A stretch of DNA of 16,365 nt, from the NCBI GenBank assembly GCA_964439085.1, contig CAYTNB010000045.1:1-16365 (forward strand). Direction: 5' to 3'. The translations under genes were made by a program, and so were the position numbers. Below, in pieces: positions 6,538 through 13,006 of the stretch. Within the stretch, counting starts at the first letter, position 1; each line of letters begins with the position of its first letter. Below the pieces are notes generated by a model. It made no database searches, was not told where the DNA came from, and saw only the letters and a program-made list of their open reading frames with translations. The DNA comes from JAADIV01 sp964439085. GTDB lineage: Bacteria; Desulfobacterota; Desulfobulbia; Desulfobulbales; VMSU01.

Positions 6538-6691
6538 GTAAGCGCTCGATAAACCACGCTCTTGACTTTATAACATCTCGAAATGTAAGCGTTTCAGGGA
6601 CGCCCTGCTGTGCTCACTTAAGTCCTCCGATAATACCCCTGTATATTGGGAGACTTAAGTGTGCGTAGCAGGGTGTTCATGGAGCGCTTAC
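6538..6691 (-). mobile_element. IS66-ended miniature element (MITE), copy 2, inverted
   Basis: The reverse complement of this 154-bp segment is nearly identical to the element at 4827-4976, including the outer GTAAGCGCTCC end, the CCCTGCT/AGCAGGG and ACTTAAGT hairpin arms and the inner ATTTCGAGATG..AAGTCAAGAG section. It differs mainly in the hairpin loop, which is a few bases longer. The flanking octamers TTGCAAAC (6530-6537) and CGGCAAAC (6692-6699) match at six of eight positions, an eroded target duplication distinct from that of copy 1. It separates the DUF1015 gene from the downstream trmN6-like gene, and its hairpin could attenuate read-through. Confidence 0.88.
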
Positions 6692-6701
6692 CGGCAAACC
6701 T

Positions 6702-8063
6702 TCAGATCTCCACCTTCTCCTCGGCGTGAATTTGGTTAATCAAAAGACCCGTCAAGAGTTTGGGATAGAAATAAGTGGATTTATGGGGCATCACCAAGCC
6801 TTCATCCGCCACCCGTTGCACCTGTGAGACCAGAGTAGGATTCATCAGAAAGAGAACAGGGGCGACATTATCATTTGCCGCCAAACTCTTAACCGCCGCG
6901 TCAAGCGCATCATCAGGGTCAGGATAATAAGAGATCAGATTATCCTTCTCGCACTGCACATGGTCCAACCCCAAAACACATTCCAATAACAGCTCGGACA
7001 GGACAACTACATCCAAATCCCGCAGGGCCTCTGGATGTTTTCCTGAACAATTTTCAGCCATCACTCCAGGTTTCAGGGTGAGCAGGAAACAACGATCGGT
7101 GGCAGGGTGGTAAAAGCCAAGCATCGTTTCATCTTTATTTTCATCCATCCGAGCCAATACTTGTTCCAGCAACATTTCACGTGCGCCACCGCTTATCTCC
7201 GATACCTCAAAATAATCCTGCATCTTGGCTAGGATTTCTTCAACAGTAGTGATATGCGGAATTTGTACCAAACGATGCGTGGGCAGGACGGACAGGCCCT
7301 CATCCTCCATGCCGCAGAGGTAAATCATCGTAAAATCGTATGGGCTATCGGCCTCCACCTTTCCTTGCCGCTGCCGCATCAATTCACGCAACTGCAATGA
7401 AGTACTATAGCGATGATGGCCGTCAGCAATATAGAGAGCCTTATCAGTAAACATCGCGCTAACCTTTGAAATAGTCGCAACATCGTTTACCGCCCAGAGG
7501 CGATGACTACAGCCATCATGGTCATTAGCCTCGGCGAGTGGTTTACTATCCCTGGCCTCTTCCAGACAAGAAATAATTAACCCTTCCGGATCAGAATACA
7601 GAGAAAAAATAGGACTGAACTGAGCCTGACAGGTATCAAGGAGTCGCAGACGGTCTCTGGTGACGCTTTTAAAGGTTTTTTCATGGGGTTTTACAATACC
7701 TTCTGAGAACTCGGCCAAGCCAGCGAGGGAAACCAAGCCCTTTCTGGTAAGTTTTTGACCGGATGGCAGACTATATTCGGTATAGTATAGGTAAAAAGCC
7801 GGCTTGTCATCTCGGATAAGCACCACTTGTCGCTGCCAGTCCTCAAAAATGCCTTTTACCTTTGCATAACGCTCATTGGTCAATGATTCTGCAGCCAAGC
7901 TCTTGGTCAAGTCAAGGTGAATCATATTATAGGGATTTTTTTGCATCAGGGCTTGCTGAGCTTGGGGATCTATAACATCATAGGGTGGCGAAACGACATC
8001 CTCCATACTGGCAATTTTGTCCTGATTGTAACGTAGTCCTCGAAGCGGCGCTATACGAGCCAT
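6702..8063 (-). CDS. DUF1015 family protein
   Basis: A 453-residue protein of the DUF1015 family (COG4198-type), whose biochemical function I do not know. Recognisable family segments are the N-terminal PLRGLRYN..VVSPPYDVID (about 6-32), PHEKTF (126-131), the most conserved box YIADGHHRYSTS (211-222), and a C-terminal MPHKSTYFYPKLLTGL. No signal peptide or membrane segment is evident, so it is likely cytoplasmic. The start ATG follows AGGGAG at normal spacing. Upstream lies a 470-bp gene-free leader containing a GC-rich symmetric hairpin (8254-8290); downstream, the miniature element begins within a dozen bases of the stop. It is probably co-directional but now separated from trmN6. Family assignment is confident; any role is unknown. 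Confidence 0.85.
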   Translation of the reverse strand: MARIAPLRGLRYNQDKIASMEDVVSPPYDVIDPQAQQALMQKNPYNMIHLDLTKSLAAESLTNERYAKVKGIFEDWQRQVVLIRDDKPAFYLYYTEYSLPSGQKLTRKGLVSLAGLAEFSEGIVKPHEKTFKSVTRDRLRLLDTCQAQFSPIFSLYSDPEGLIISCLEEARDSKPLAEANDHDGCSHRLWAVNDVATISKVSAMFTDKALYIADGHHRYSTSLQLRELMRQRQGKVEADSPYDFTMIYLCGMEDEGLSVLPTHRLVQIPHITTVEEILAKMQDYFEVSEISGGAREMLLEQVLARMDENKDETMLGFYHPATDRCFLLTLKPGVMAENCSGKHPEALRDLDVVVLSELLLECVLGLDHVQCEKDNLISYYPDPDDALDAAVKSLAANDNVAPVLFLMNPTLVSQVQRVADEGLVMPHKSTYFYPKLLTGLLINQIHAEEKVEI

Positions 8064-8253
8064 TGGTATTCTCCCTATCCGGATGATCCGGATCTTTTAA
8101 TAATTTTTCTTTGTAACCAAAGATTAAAGGGTAGTTTATTGACCTATCTGAATAGTTCTTTTTTGGATCCTGCGGAAATTTGCCTTTGCGGTGACATGAT
8201 AGTGGAACTTTCCGTGGCAAAAATCCCGAAATTAAATTATTATGCCGTGTCAA

Positions 8254-8290
8254 CCCCATTCGGGGACTCTTCTCAGTCCCCCTAGCGGGG
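8254..8290. other. Symmetric GC-rich hairpin with alternative pairings
   Basis: CCCC-attc-GGGGACT-cttctc-AGTCCCC-ctagc-GGGG. The central GGGGACT (8262-8268) pairs perfectly with AGTCCCC (8275-8281) and the outer CCCC (8254-8257) with GGGG (8287-8290), giving one long hairpin. Alternatively each side folds alone into a CCCC/GGGG hairpin with a 4-5-nt loop. No U-run follows on either strand, so it is not a canonical terminator. It lies about 190 bp upstream of the DUF1015 start. Confidence 0.6.
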
Positions 8291-8373
8291 ATGTGTGCTT
8301 TAACAATAGACACAGGCACTTATTCTATCTTTAAAATTTCTTGTTATCTTTGGAACAAAACACGTTATAAGGC

Positions 8374-8488
8374 ACTAACACCCCACGAGGGGGTATCGGA
8401 GTCTACGCTTACCTAGTACCTTGATAAATTCTTTTCTAAAAAACAGGTAAGCGGAGACTCCGAGAAAACAATCTGTAAGGTACTAAAA
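8374..8488 (-). repeat. Long interleaved-arm repeat, copy 3 (inverted relative to copies 1-2)
   Basis: Best preserved copy. On the plus strand the arms run A (CGGAGTCT 8397-8404 plus GCTTACCT 8407-8414), B (AGTACCTT 8415-8422), A' (AGGTAAGC 8445-8452 plus AGACTCCGA 8455-8463), B' (AAGGTACT 8477-8484). A/A' pairs perfectly except for a 2-nt internal loop, and B/B' is a perfect 8-bp match. The order A-B-A'-B' is that of an H-type pseudoknot or of two mutually exclusive hairpins. A further small hairpin ACCCC/GGGGT (8380-8394) precedes A. The repeat sits in the divergent gap between the DUF1015 gene and queD. Confidence 0.88.
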
Positions 8489-8549
8489 ATCTTGCCGCCA
8501 TACTAAATGAAGTATTAATAATTGCAACAAATAAATGGGAGCCAATACC

Positions 8550-8921
8550 ATGTTTGACGTATTTATCAAGACCAGTTTTTCCGCCGGCCATCACTTAAGA
8601 GAATACCCGGGTAACTGCGAGCATCCTCACGGCCACAACTGGAATGTTAAGGTAACCGTACGAGCCTCAGAACTTGACCATCTAGGTATGGGAGTTGATT
8701 TCCGGACAGTAAAGAATGCAGTCGCCAAAGTCATGGATGAACTGGATCACCGCAATCTCAACGATCACCCCGCCTTTCTCACGGCAAACCCCTCATCTGA
8801 GAATATCGCAGTATATGTTTTCGAGCAACTTAAATTGCCTCTGAGTAATGACCGTTATTCCCTATACAGCATCACGGTGGGAGAAACTGAAAATACTGGT
8901 GTAACCTATCGTGCCGACTGA
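8550..8921 (+). CDS. queD: 6-carboxy-5,6,7,8-tetrahydropterin synthase QueD
   Basis: Converts 7,8-dihydroneopterin triphosphate to 6-carboxytetrahydropterin, the second step of queuosine/7-deazaguanine synthesis. The zinc ligands H14 (FSAGHH), H27 and H29 (HPHGHNW), catalytic C23 (GNCEHPHGH), the ELDHRNLND segment with its catalytic His, and the C-terminal VGETENTG with the pterin-binding Glu are all present. At 123 residues it is full length. The ATG at 8550 is preferred because GGGAG (8537-8541) lies 8-9 nt upstream; an ATG at 8535 overlaps that ribosome-binding site. The queE start lies inside its last codons, so the two are translationally linked. No preQ1 riboswitch is visible upstream. 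Confidence 0.93.
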   Translation: MFDVFIKTSFSAGHHLREYPGNCEHPHGHNWNVKVTVRASELDHLGMGVDFRTVKNAVAKVMDELDHRNLNDHPAFLTANPSSENIAVYVFEQLKLPLSNDRYSLYSITVGETENTGVTYRAD

Positions 8922-9585
8922 GGCGAAGCTTGAGATTTCAGAGCTCTTCTACAGCATCCAGGGCGAATCGACCTATGCCGGTTTGCCCTGCGTATTTATT
9001 CGTCTGACAGGATGTAACCTGTGCTGTTGCTACTGCGATTCAACTTACACCTTCACTGAAGCTGGCCGCCAGGTTGTGCTCTCTGATATCATAAATTTTA
9101 CCAGCCGCTACCCTGAGGCCTTGATAGAACTCACTGGTGGCGAACCTCTTTTGCAAGAGAACGCCATTAAGCTTATGGTCCAATTAATCTCTCAGGGACG
9201 GCAGGTGTTACTGGAGACTAACGGCAGCCTTGACCTTAGCCAGGTACCATTGGGGGTAATAAGGATTATGGATCTAAAATGTCCGGACTCTGGGATGTGC
9301 GACCACATGAGAATGGCAAATATATCCCTGCTGAACCAAAAGGACGAAATAAAATTTGTCCTCAGTTCACGCCCTGATTATGACTGGGCAAAATCAATTA
9401 TTAAGCAGTATCAACTTGATAAAACAGGCAAAGATAAAAGTGGCCCCGCCCTTCTCTTTTCCGCCATAACTGACAAATTGAATCATGCTGATCTGGCTAG
9501 TTGGATTTTAGAAGATCAGTTGCCGGTACGCATGCAGGTTCAACTCCATAAAATCATCTGGCCTAATGCGGAACGTGGTGTTTAA
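8911..9585 (+). CDS. queE: 7-carboxy-7-deazaguanine synthase QueE (radical SAM)
   Basis: Radical-SAM enzyme that rearranges 6-carboxytetrahydropterin to 7-carboxy-7-deazaguanine. It carries the CxxxCxxC cluster motif C35-x3-C39-x2-C42 within GCNLCCCYCDSTY (two extra Cys, C38 and C40, sit between), the N-terminal ISELFYSIQGES family segment, the SAM-binding ELTGGEPLL (GGEP at 76-79), and a METNGS-like LLETNGSLDL. At 224 residues it fits the family's short form. Translation probably begins at GTG 8911, overlapping the queD stop by 11 bp. No independent strong Shine-Dalgarno is seen, consistent with coupling to queD. queC and queF are not in the window. Confidence 0.92.
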   Translation: MPTEAKLEISELFYSIQGESTYAGLPCVFIRLTGCNLCCCYCDSTYTFTEAGRQVVLSDIINFTSRYPEALIELTGGEPLLQENAIKLMVQLISQGRQVLLETNGSLDLSQVPLGVIRIMDLKCPDSGMCDHMRMANISLLNQKDEIKFVLSSRPDYDWAKSIIKQYQLDKTGKDKSGPALLFSAITDKLNHADLASWILEDQLPVRMQVQLHKIIWPNAERGV

Positions 9586-9590
9586 CGTTA

Positions 9591-9632
9591 GGCACCTTAA
9601 AATATTAGCATTTTTTTGAGTGTAAGGTGGCC
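9591..9632. terminator. Weak inverted repeat between convergent queE and pgl
   Basis: CACCTTA (9593-9599) pairs with TAAGGTG (9623-9629) across an A/T-rich loop that contains a run of seven T residues. It lies in the 48-bp gap between the convergent queE and pgl genes, where a bidirectional terminator is expected. The stem is short and the T-run is in the loop rather than after the stem, so this is only a tentative terminator. Confidence 0.3.
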
Positions 9633-9633
9633 A

Positions 9634-10350
9634 TCAATCGCTAACCAGCCATTTAATCCTGCCTTCTGAGCGCACACGGGCCGCTGGATACCTGGTTTCA
9701 CCAGCCTGAATTTCTGTAAGGATTTTAGCCTTCACCCCACCGCTGATCATAAACATAATCATCCGGCTGGCCGCCAAGCCAGGTAAGGTCAAGGTGACCC
9801 TGGGCACAGGTGGAGAGCCTGCGGGCTCACTTACCGCTGCCACAAGACATGATTTTTCCGTCAATAACGGGGAGTCCGGAAATAATGACACGCAATGGCC
9901 GTCCGGCCCCATACCTAGCAGCAAACAGTCAAAAGCAGGTTCATAACCTTTAGCCTGGCCATGCCAAAACCTACGGATTTCATCCTCATATTGGCTTGCG
10001 GCAATATGAGGGTCAGCAACTGTCACCGGCACAGGAAAGATATTGGTAGCGGGTAAACGGGGCAAGAGATATTCTTTGGCCAACATATAATTACTATCGG
10101 GGTGGTCAAGAGGTACAAGACGTTCATCACCCCAAAACACGAAAAACCTCTGCCAGTCAATTTGATCAGCTATGGGCGGAGAAGCCAGAATTTCATAAAG
10201 CCGCCCAGGAGTACTCCCCCCGGACAAAACCATGGTGAATAGTCCACGGGCAGCCTGGGCGTCTTTGGCTTGAGCAACAATCAGCAGGGCAGCCGCCTGA
10301 CTCATACTCTCCGAATCAGCAAAATATTCAGGATCCTCAGACGTTGACAT
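9634..10350 (-). CDS. pgl: 6-phosphogluconolactonase
   Basis: Hydrolyses 6-phosphogluconolactone in the oxidative pentose phosphate pathway (DevB-type, glucosamine-6-phosphate isomerase fold). Conserved segments are LSGGSTP (42-48), FFVFWGDERLVP (69-80) with DHPDSNY following, and GMGPDGHCVSLFP (146-158) containing the catalytic-site Gly-His. The 238-residue length is normal. The ATG lies inside the last codons of zwf (14-bp overlap), so it is expected to be cotranscribed and translationally coupled to the enzyme producing its substrate. No internal defects are seen. Confidence 0.94.
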   Translation of the reverse strand: MSTSEDPEYFADSESMSQAAALLIVAQAKDAQAARGLFTMVLSGGSTPGRLYEILASPPIADQIDWQRFFVFWGDERLVPLDHPDSNYMLAKEYLLPRLPATNIFPVPVTVADPHIAASQYEDEIRRFWHGQAKGYEPAFDCLLLGMGPDGHCVSLFPDSPLLTEKSCLVAAVSEPAGSPPVPRVTLTLPGLAASRMIMFMISGGVKAKILTEIQAGETRYPAARVRSEGRIKWLVSD

Positions 10351-11887
10351 TCAGAATCCTCCCCATCCATGCCAAGGCCTCATCAGGCCCCCAACTACCA
10401 GCCTTATAAAATTTAACTGGTTCACCACCTTTGTTTTTACAGGCCCGACATTGTGTTAGGATAGGATCAAGATATTTCCAGGTCTGCTCAACCCCATCCT
10501 GGCGCCAGAATAACATATGTTCCCCTTGAATACAGTCCAGAATACCTCGCGAGTAAGCATCCAAGGCCCGCCCAAAGTCCTGATATTGAAAATTCATATT
10601 GACTGTTTGCATATCAAGTTTAGCGCCTGGTAACTTGGCTTGAAATGTCAGTTTAATTTCCTCCTGCGGATAAATACCCAAAATCAGCCGATTGGCAGGT
10701 ATATTCTCACCAAGCAAATATCTAAACATATAATGTGGCACGTTTCTGAATTGTACTACAATCTTGGTCTTTTTCTGGGCCATTCTCTTACCGGATGATA
10801 TATAAAAAGGCACACCACGCCAGCGCCAATTATCAATATAGAGACGCAACATCGCAAAGGTCGGTGTTAATGAGCCAGGATCAACGTCTGTTTCCTGACG
10901 ATATCCTACCACCTTTTTACCGGCAATCGTCCCGGCGCCATACTGCCCTAAAATAAGGTTATCGGCAGGGTCCGCCTCCGAGAACGGTTTGATGGAACGA
11001 AAGACCTTAACCTTCTCGTCATGTACCCGATCAGCCTCAAAAACAGATGGCGACTCCATGGCAGTAAGGGCCAGAAGCTGCATCATGTGATTCTGGAACA
11101 TATCGCGAACAACGCCTGATTTCTCGTAATAGCCAGCCCGATGTTCCACGCCCAATTCTTCAGACGCCAGGATGCCAATATACTTAATATAATTTCTATT
11201 CCACAACGGCTCGAACATGGCATTGGCAAAGCGGAGCATTAAAATATTCTGCACAGTCTCTTTCGCCAGATAATGATCGATACGAAATATTTGCGGCTCC
11301 TTAAAACTTTTATGCATCACCTTATTGAGTGAAAGAGCAGATTCAAGATCACGGCCAAAGGGTTTTTCCACTACTATTCTTGCCCATGCTTGACCTTTCT
11401 TGCCCTCCTTCGCTAAGCCAGCCCCACCAAGATGACTAGCAACCAGAGGATAAATTCCGGGTGGAATAGCCAAATAAAAAACCCGATTACCACCAGTTTT
11501 ATAGGTCTTGTCTAAAATATCCAGCCGTTCCCGCAGATGACCATAGTGTATCGGCTCGTCATAATCCAAAGTCATGTAAAAACAACGGGTCAAAAACTCC
11601 TGCCATTGCCCATCCGCCTCCAGCGAGGACTCGGGCCGTTTATCACGCAAGCGTTGTTTGAAAGACTCGTCATCCAGGCTGCTGCGGCTAGCTCCAATAA
11701 TGACAAAATTATCAGGCAGGCTAACGTTTAGATACAATTCAAAAAGAGCCGGGATAAGTTTACGGGCCGTCAAATCACCAGAGGCCCCAAAAATTACAAT
11801 AATGCAGGGATCCGGCGACCTAACACTTTTACGTCGATCACATGAAACCGATATCTCTGCGGCGTTTAAATCATCTTCATCTCGCAT
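10337..11887 (-). CDS. zwf: Glucose-6-phosphate 1-dehydrogenase
   Basis: Oxidises glucose-6-phosphate to 6-phosphogluconolactone with NAD(P)+. The N-terminal Rossmann motif is FGASGDLTARKLIPAL (33-48); EKPFGRDL (174-181) is the conserved substrate-domain segment; RIDHYLAKE (202-210) is the active-site signature with the catalytic His; and RNVPHYMF and VQNILMLRFAN are conserved. The signature usually reads RIDHYLGKE; here the Gly is Ala. Length (516 residues) is near normal, with a roughly 25-residue hydrophilic N-terminal extension before the Rossmann motif. The ATG is supported by AAGGGAG 6 nt upstream. First gene of a zwf-pgl pair. Upstream lies a TAACTATT/AATAGTTA inverted repeat (11908-11936). 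Confidence 0.95.
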   Translation of the reverse strand: MRDEDDLNAAEISVSCDRRKSVRSPDPCIIVIFGASGDLTARKLIPALFELYLNVSLPDNFVIIGASRSSLDDESFKQRLRDKRPESSLEADGQWQEFLTRCFYMTLDYDEPIHYGHLRERLDILDKTYKTGGNRVFYLAIPPGIYPLVASHLGGAGLAKEGKKGQAWARIVVEKPFGRDLESALSLNKVMHKSFKEPQIFRIDHYLAKETVQNILMLRFANAMFEPLWNRNYIKYIGILASEELGVEHRAGYYEKSGVVRDMFQNHMMQLLALTAMESPSVFEADRVHDEKVKVFRSIKPFSEADPADNLILGQYGAGTIAGKKVVGYRQETDVDPGSLTPTFAMLRLYIDNWRWRGVPFYISSGKRMAQKKTKIVVQFRNVPHYMFRYLLGENIPANRLILGIYPQEEIKLTFQAKLPGAKLDMQTVNMNFQYQDFGRALDAYSRGILDCIQGEHMLFWRQDGVEQTWKYLDPILTQCRACKNKGGEPVKFYKAGSWGPDEALAWMGRILNVNV

Positions 11888-11995
11888 GCCATCTCCCTTA
11901 TTTTTGGTAACTATTCATGAGAATTACTAATAGTTAAAGGTAGTTAGTAGCCCCACCTAATAATAGTTACTTTTTTACAACGCCATCATAGTTGA

Positions 11996-12122
11996 CGGTC
12001 TCGCAAAAACTATAATTCTCTTATTCTTCGTCATTCCCGCAGAAGCGGGAATCCAGTAGTTTCAATATGTTATGGATCACCGCCTGCGCGGGGATGACAG
12101 GATTGGAGACTTTTTGCAAGTT
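11996..12122. mobile_element. REP-containing miniature element with 12-bp flanking direct repeat
   Basis: The core (12029-12099) is the widespread ATTCCCGC-type palindrome pair: CATTCCCGC-aga-AGCGGGAATCCAG on the left and a more degenerate TGGATCACCGCC-tgc-GCGGGGATGAC on the right. Outside it lie inverted ends TCGCAAAAAC and TTTTTGCAAG. The whole is bracketed by identical 12-mers CATCATAGTTGA (11984-11995 and 12123-12134), which look like a target duplication. The right copy contains the prmA stop codon, so insertion just downstream of prmA is the simplest history. The segment encodes only the CHPRAGGDP-type peptide typical of spurious frames across such repeats. Confidence 0.75.
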
Positions 12123-12124
12123 CA

Positions 12125-13006
12125 TCATAGTTGATTAAGTATTCCAACCCACTGACCATATTTATAGATTTGTTCGTTATGAAATAACCCCTCTTTTTGC
12201 AAGATGCGACGAATATCACCAAGTTGTGCCTGCCGCATACCAGCAAGCACGATAATTCCATTTGGAGATAAAAGATGCGGCAGAGCAGGAATCAATCCAA
12301 GTAAAACAAAGGGCGATATATTGGCAACCAAAAGATCAAATTGCAGTTTTATGTCAGCCAGGGGTGAATCAGCAATAATTATTGTGTTATCTTCACCATT
12401 TAAGCGGGCGTTATGGCGGGCTGCCGCCAAAGCCGCCGGATTTATATCAAGCCCCATAACGTGCTCAGCCCCCAATTTGGCGCATACCAATGATAAAATC
12501 CCTGAACCGCAACCAATATCAAGTACCCGTCGAGGAAAAGAATCTCCAAGTGCCCCCGCATGTTCTAAGGCCTCTACTGCCAATCTAGTGCTTGGATGTT
12601 GGCCACTGCCAAATGATGTCCCAGACTCAAGGTATAGCGGAATAACTCTGGTCATAGGCGAATGCGAACCAGAAAAATTATCACTACTCGTCCCTGGTGC
12701 AAGAACAATGAATCTTTTCGATATTGCCACAGGTCCAGACTCATAGACTGTTGGGCAAAGTCGAGACTCAACAATCTCGGCCCCATTTTCCGTTATCAGG
12801 CGACTGGCCCGTCGCAAGAAGTCATCCATATCCGCATCATAATCAGCACGCACTACCAATAGGCCGTCGCCTACCACATCTATCCCCGCACAATCCGCTA
12901 AGCCACCCAGTCTATTTCCCAGATTTTGCTCGCAGGCATCACGCACAATGATATGCAACTGGACAGGCCCGGCACTGCTGTCATATTCAGCAAAAGAACG
13001 TTTCAT
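12125..13006 (-). CDS. prmA: Ribosomal protein L11 methyltransferase PrmA
   Basis: SAM-dependent methyltransferase that trimethylates ribosomal protein L11. Residues 1-~100 form the divergent L11-recognition domain. The catalytic part begins with the PrmA-specific segment SGTSFGSGQHPSTRLAVEAL (128-147), SAM motif I VLDIGCGSGILSL (161-173), GLDINPAALAAARHNA (185-200), and VANISPFVL (227-235), equivalent to the usual VANIL. Length 293 is standard. The ATG overlaps the stop of the upstream CofD/YvcK-like gene as ATGA, so translation is probably coupled. Its stop codon lies inside the 12-bp repeat flanking the REP element. A generic protein methyltransferase of the same family is a minor alternative. 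Confidence 0.92.
   Translation of the reverse strand: MKRSFAEYDSSAGPVQLHIIVRDACEQNLGNRLGGLADCAGIDVVGDGLLVVRADYDADMDDFLRRASRLITENGAEIVESRLCPTVYESGPVAISKRFIVLAPGTSSDNFSGSHSPMTRVIPLYLESGTSFGSGQHPSTRLAVEALEHAGALGDSFPRRVLDIGCGSGILSLVCAKLGAEHVMGLDINPAALAAARHNARLNGEDNTIIIADSPLADIKLQFDLLVANISPFVLLGLIPALPHLLSPNGIIVLAGMRQAQLGDIRRILQKEGLFHNEQIYKYGQWVGILNQL

Noticed and set aside
4827..6691. Composite transposon carrying the sulfite reductase and methyltransferase genes between inverted repeats
   Set aside because: Each flanking element has its own, different 8-bp duplication and neither encodes a transposase, so two separate insertions explain it better.
8254..8290. Solitary CRISPR repeat (CCCC/GGGG hairpin near GTTGACAC)
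   Set aside because: There are no regularly spaced copies and no cas genes; the symmetric structure is explained by a simple hairpin.
7978..8319. 113-codon minus-strand frame over the DUF1015 start
   Set aside because: It overlaps the well-supported start of the DUF1015 gene in another frame, has no family resemblance and lies mostly in the leader.
8486..8549. preQ1 riboswitch upstream of queD
   Set aside because: No preQ1 aptamer blocks are visible in the short leader.
12070..12261. Short minus-strand frame ending SCHPRAGGDP
   Set aside because: It spans the end of prmA and the REP palindrome; this peptide is a known artefact of translating ATTCCCGC repeats.
12204..12746. 180-codon plus-strand frame inside prmA
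   Set aside because: It is antisense to a clearly conserved gene with intact motifs; its composition is that of a shadow frame.
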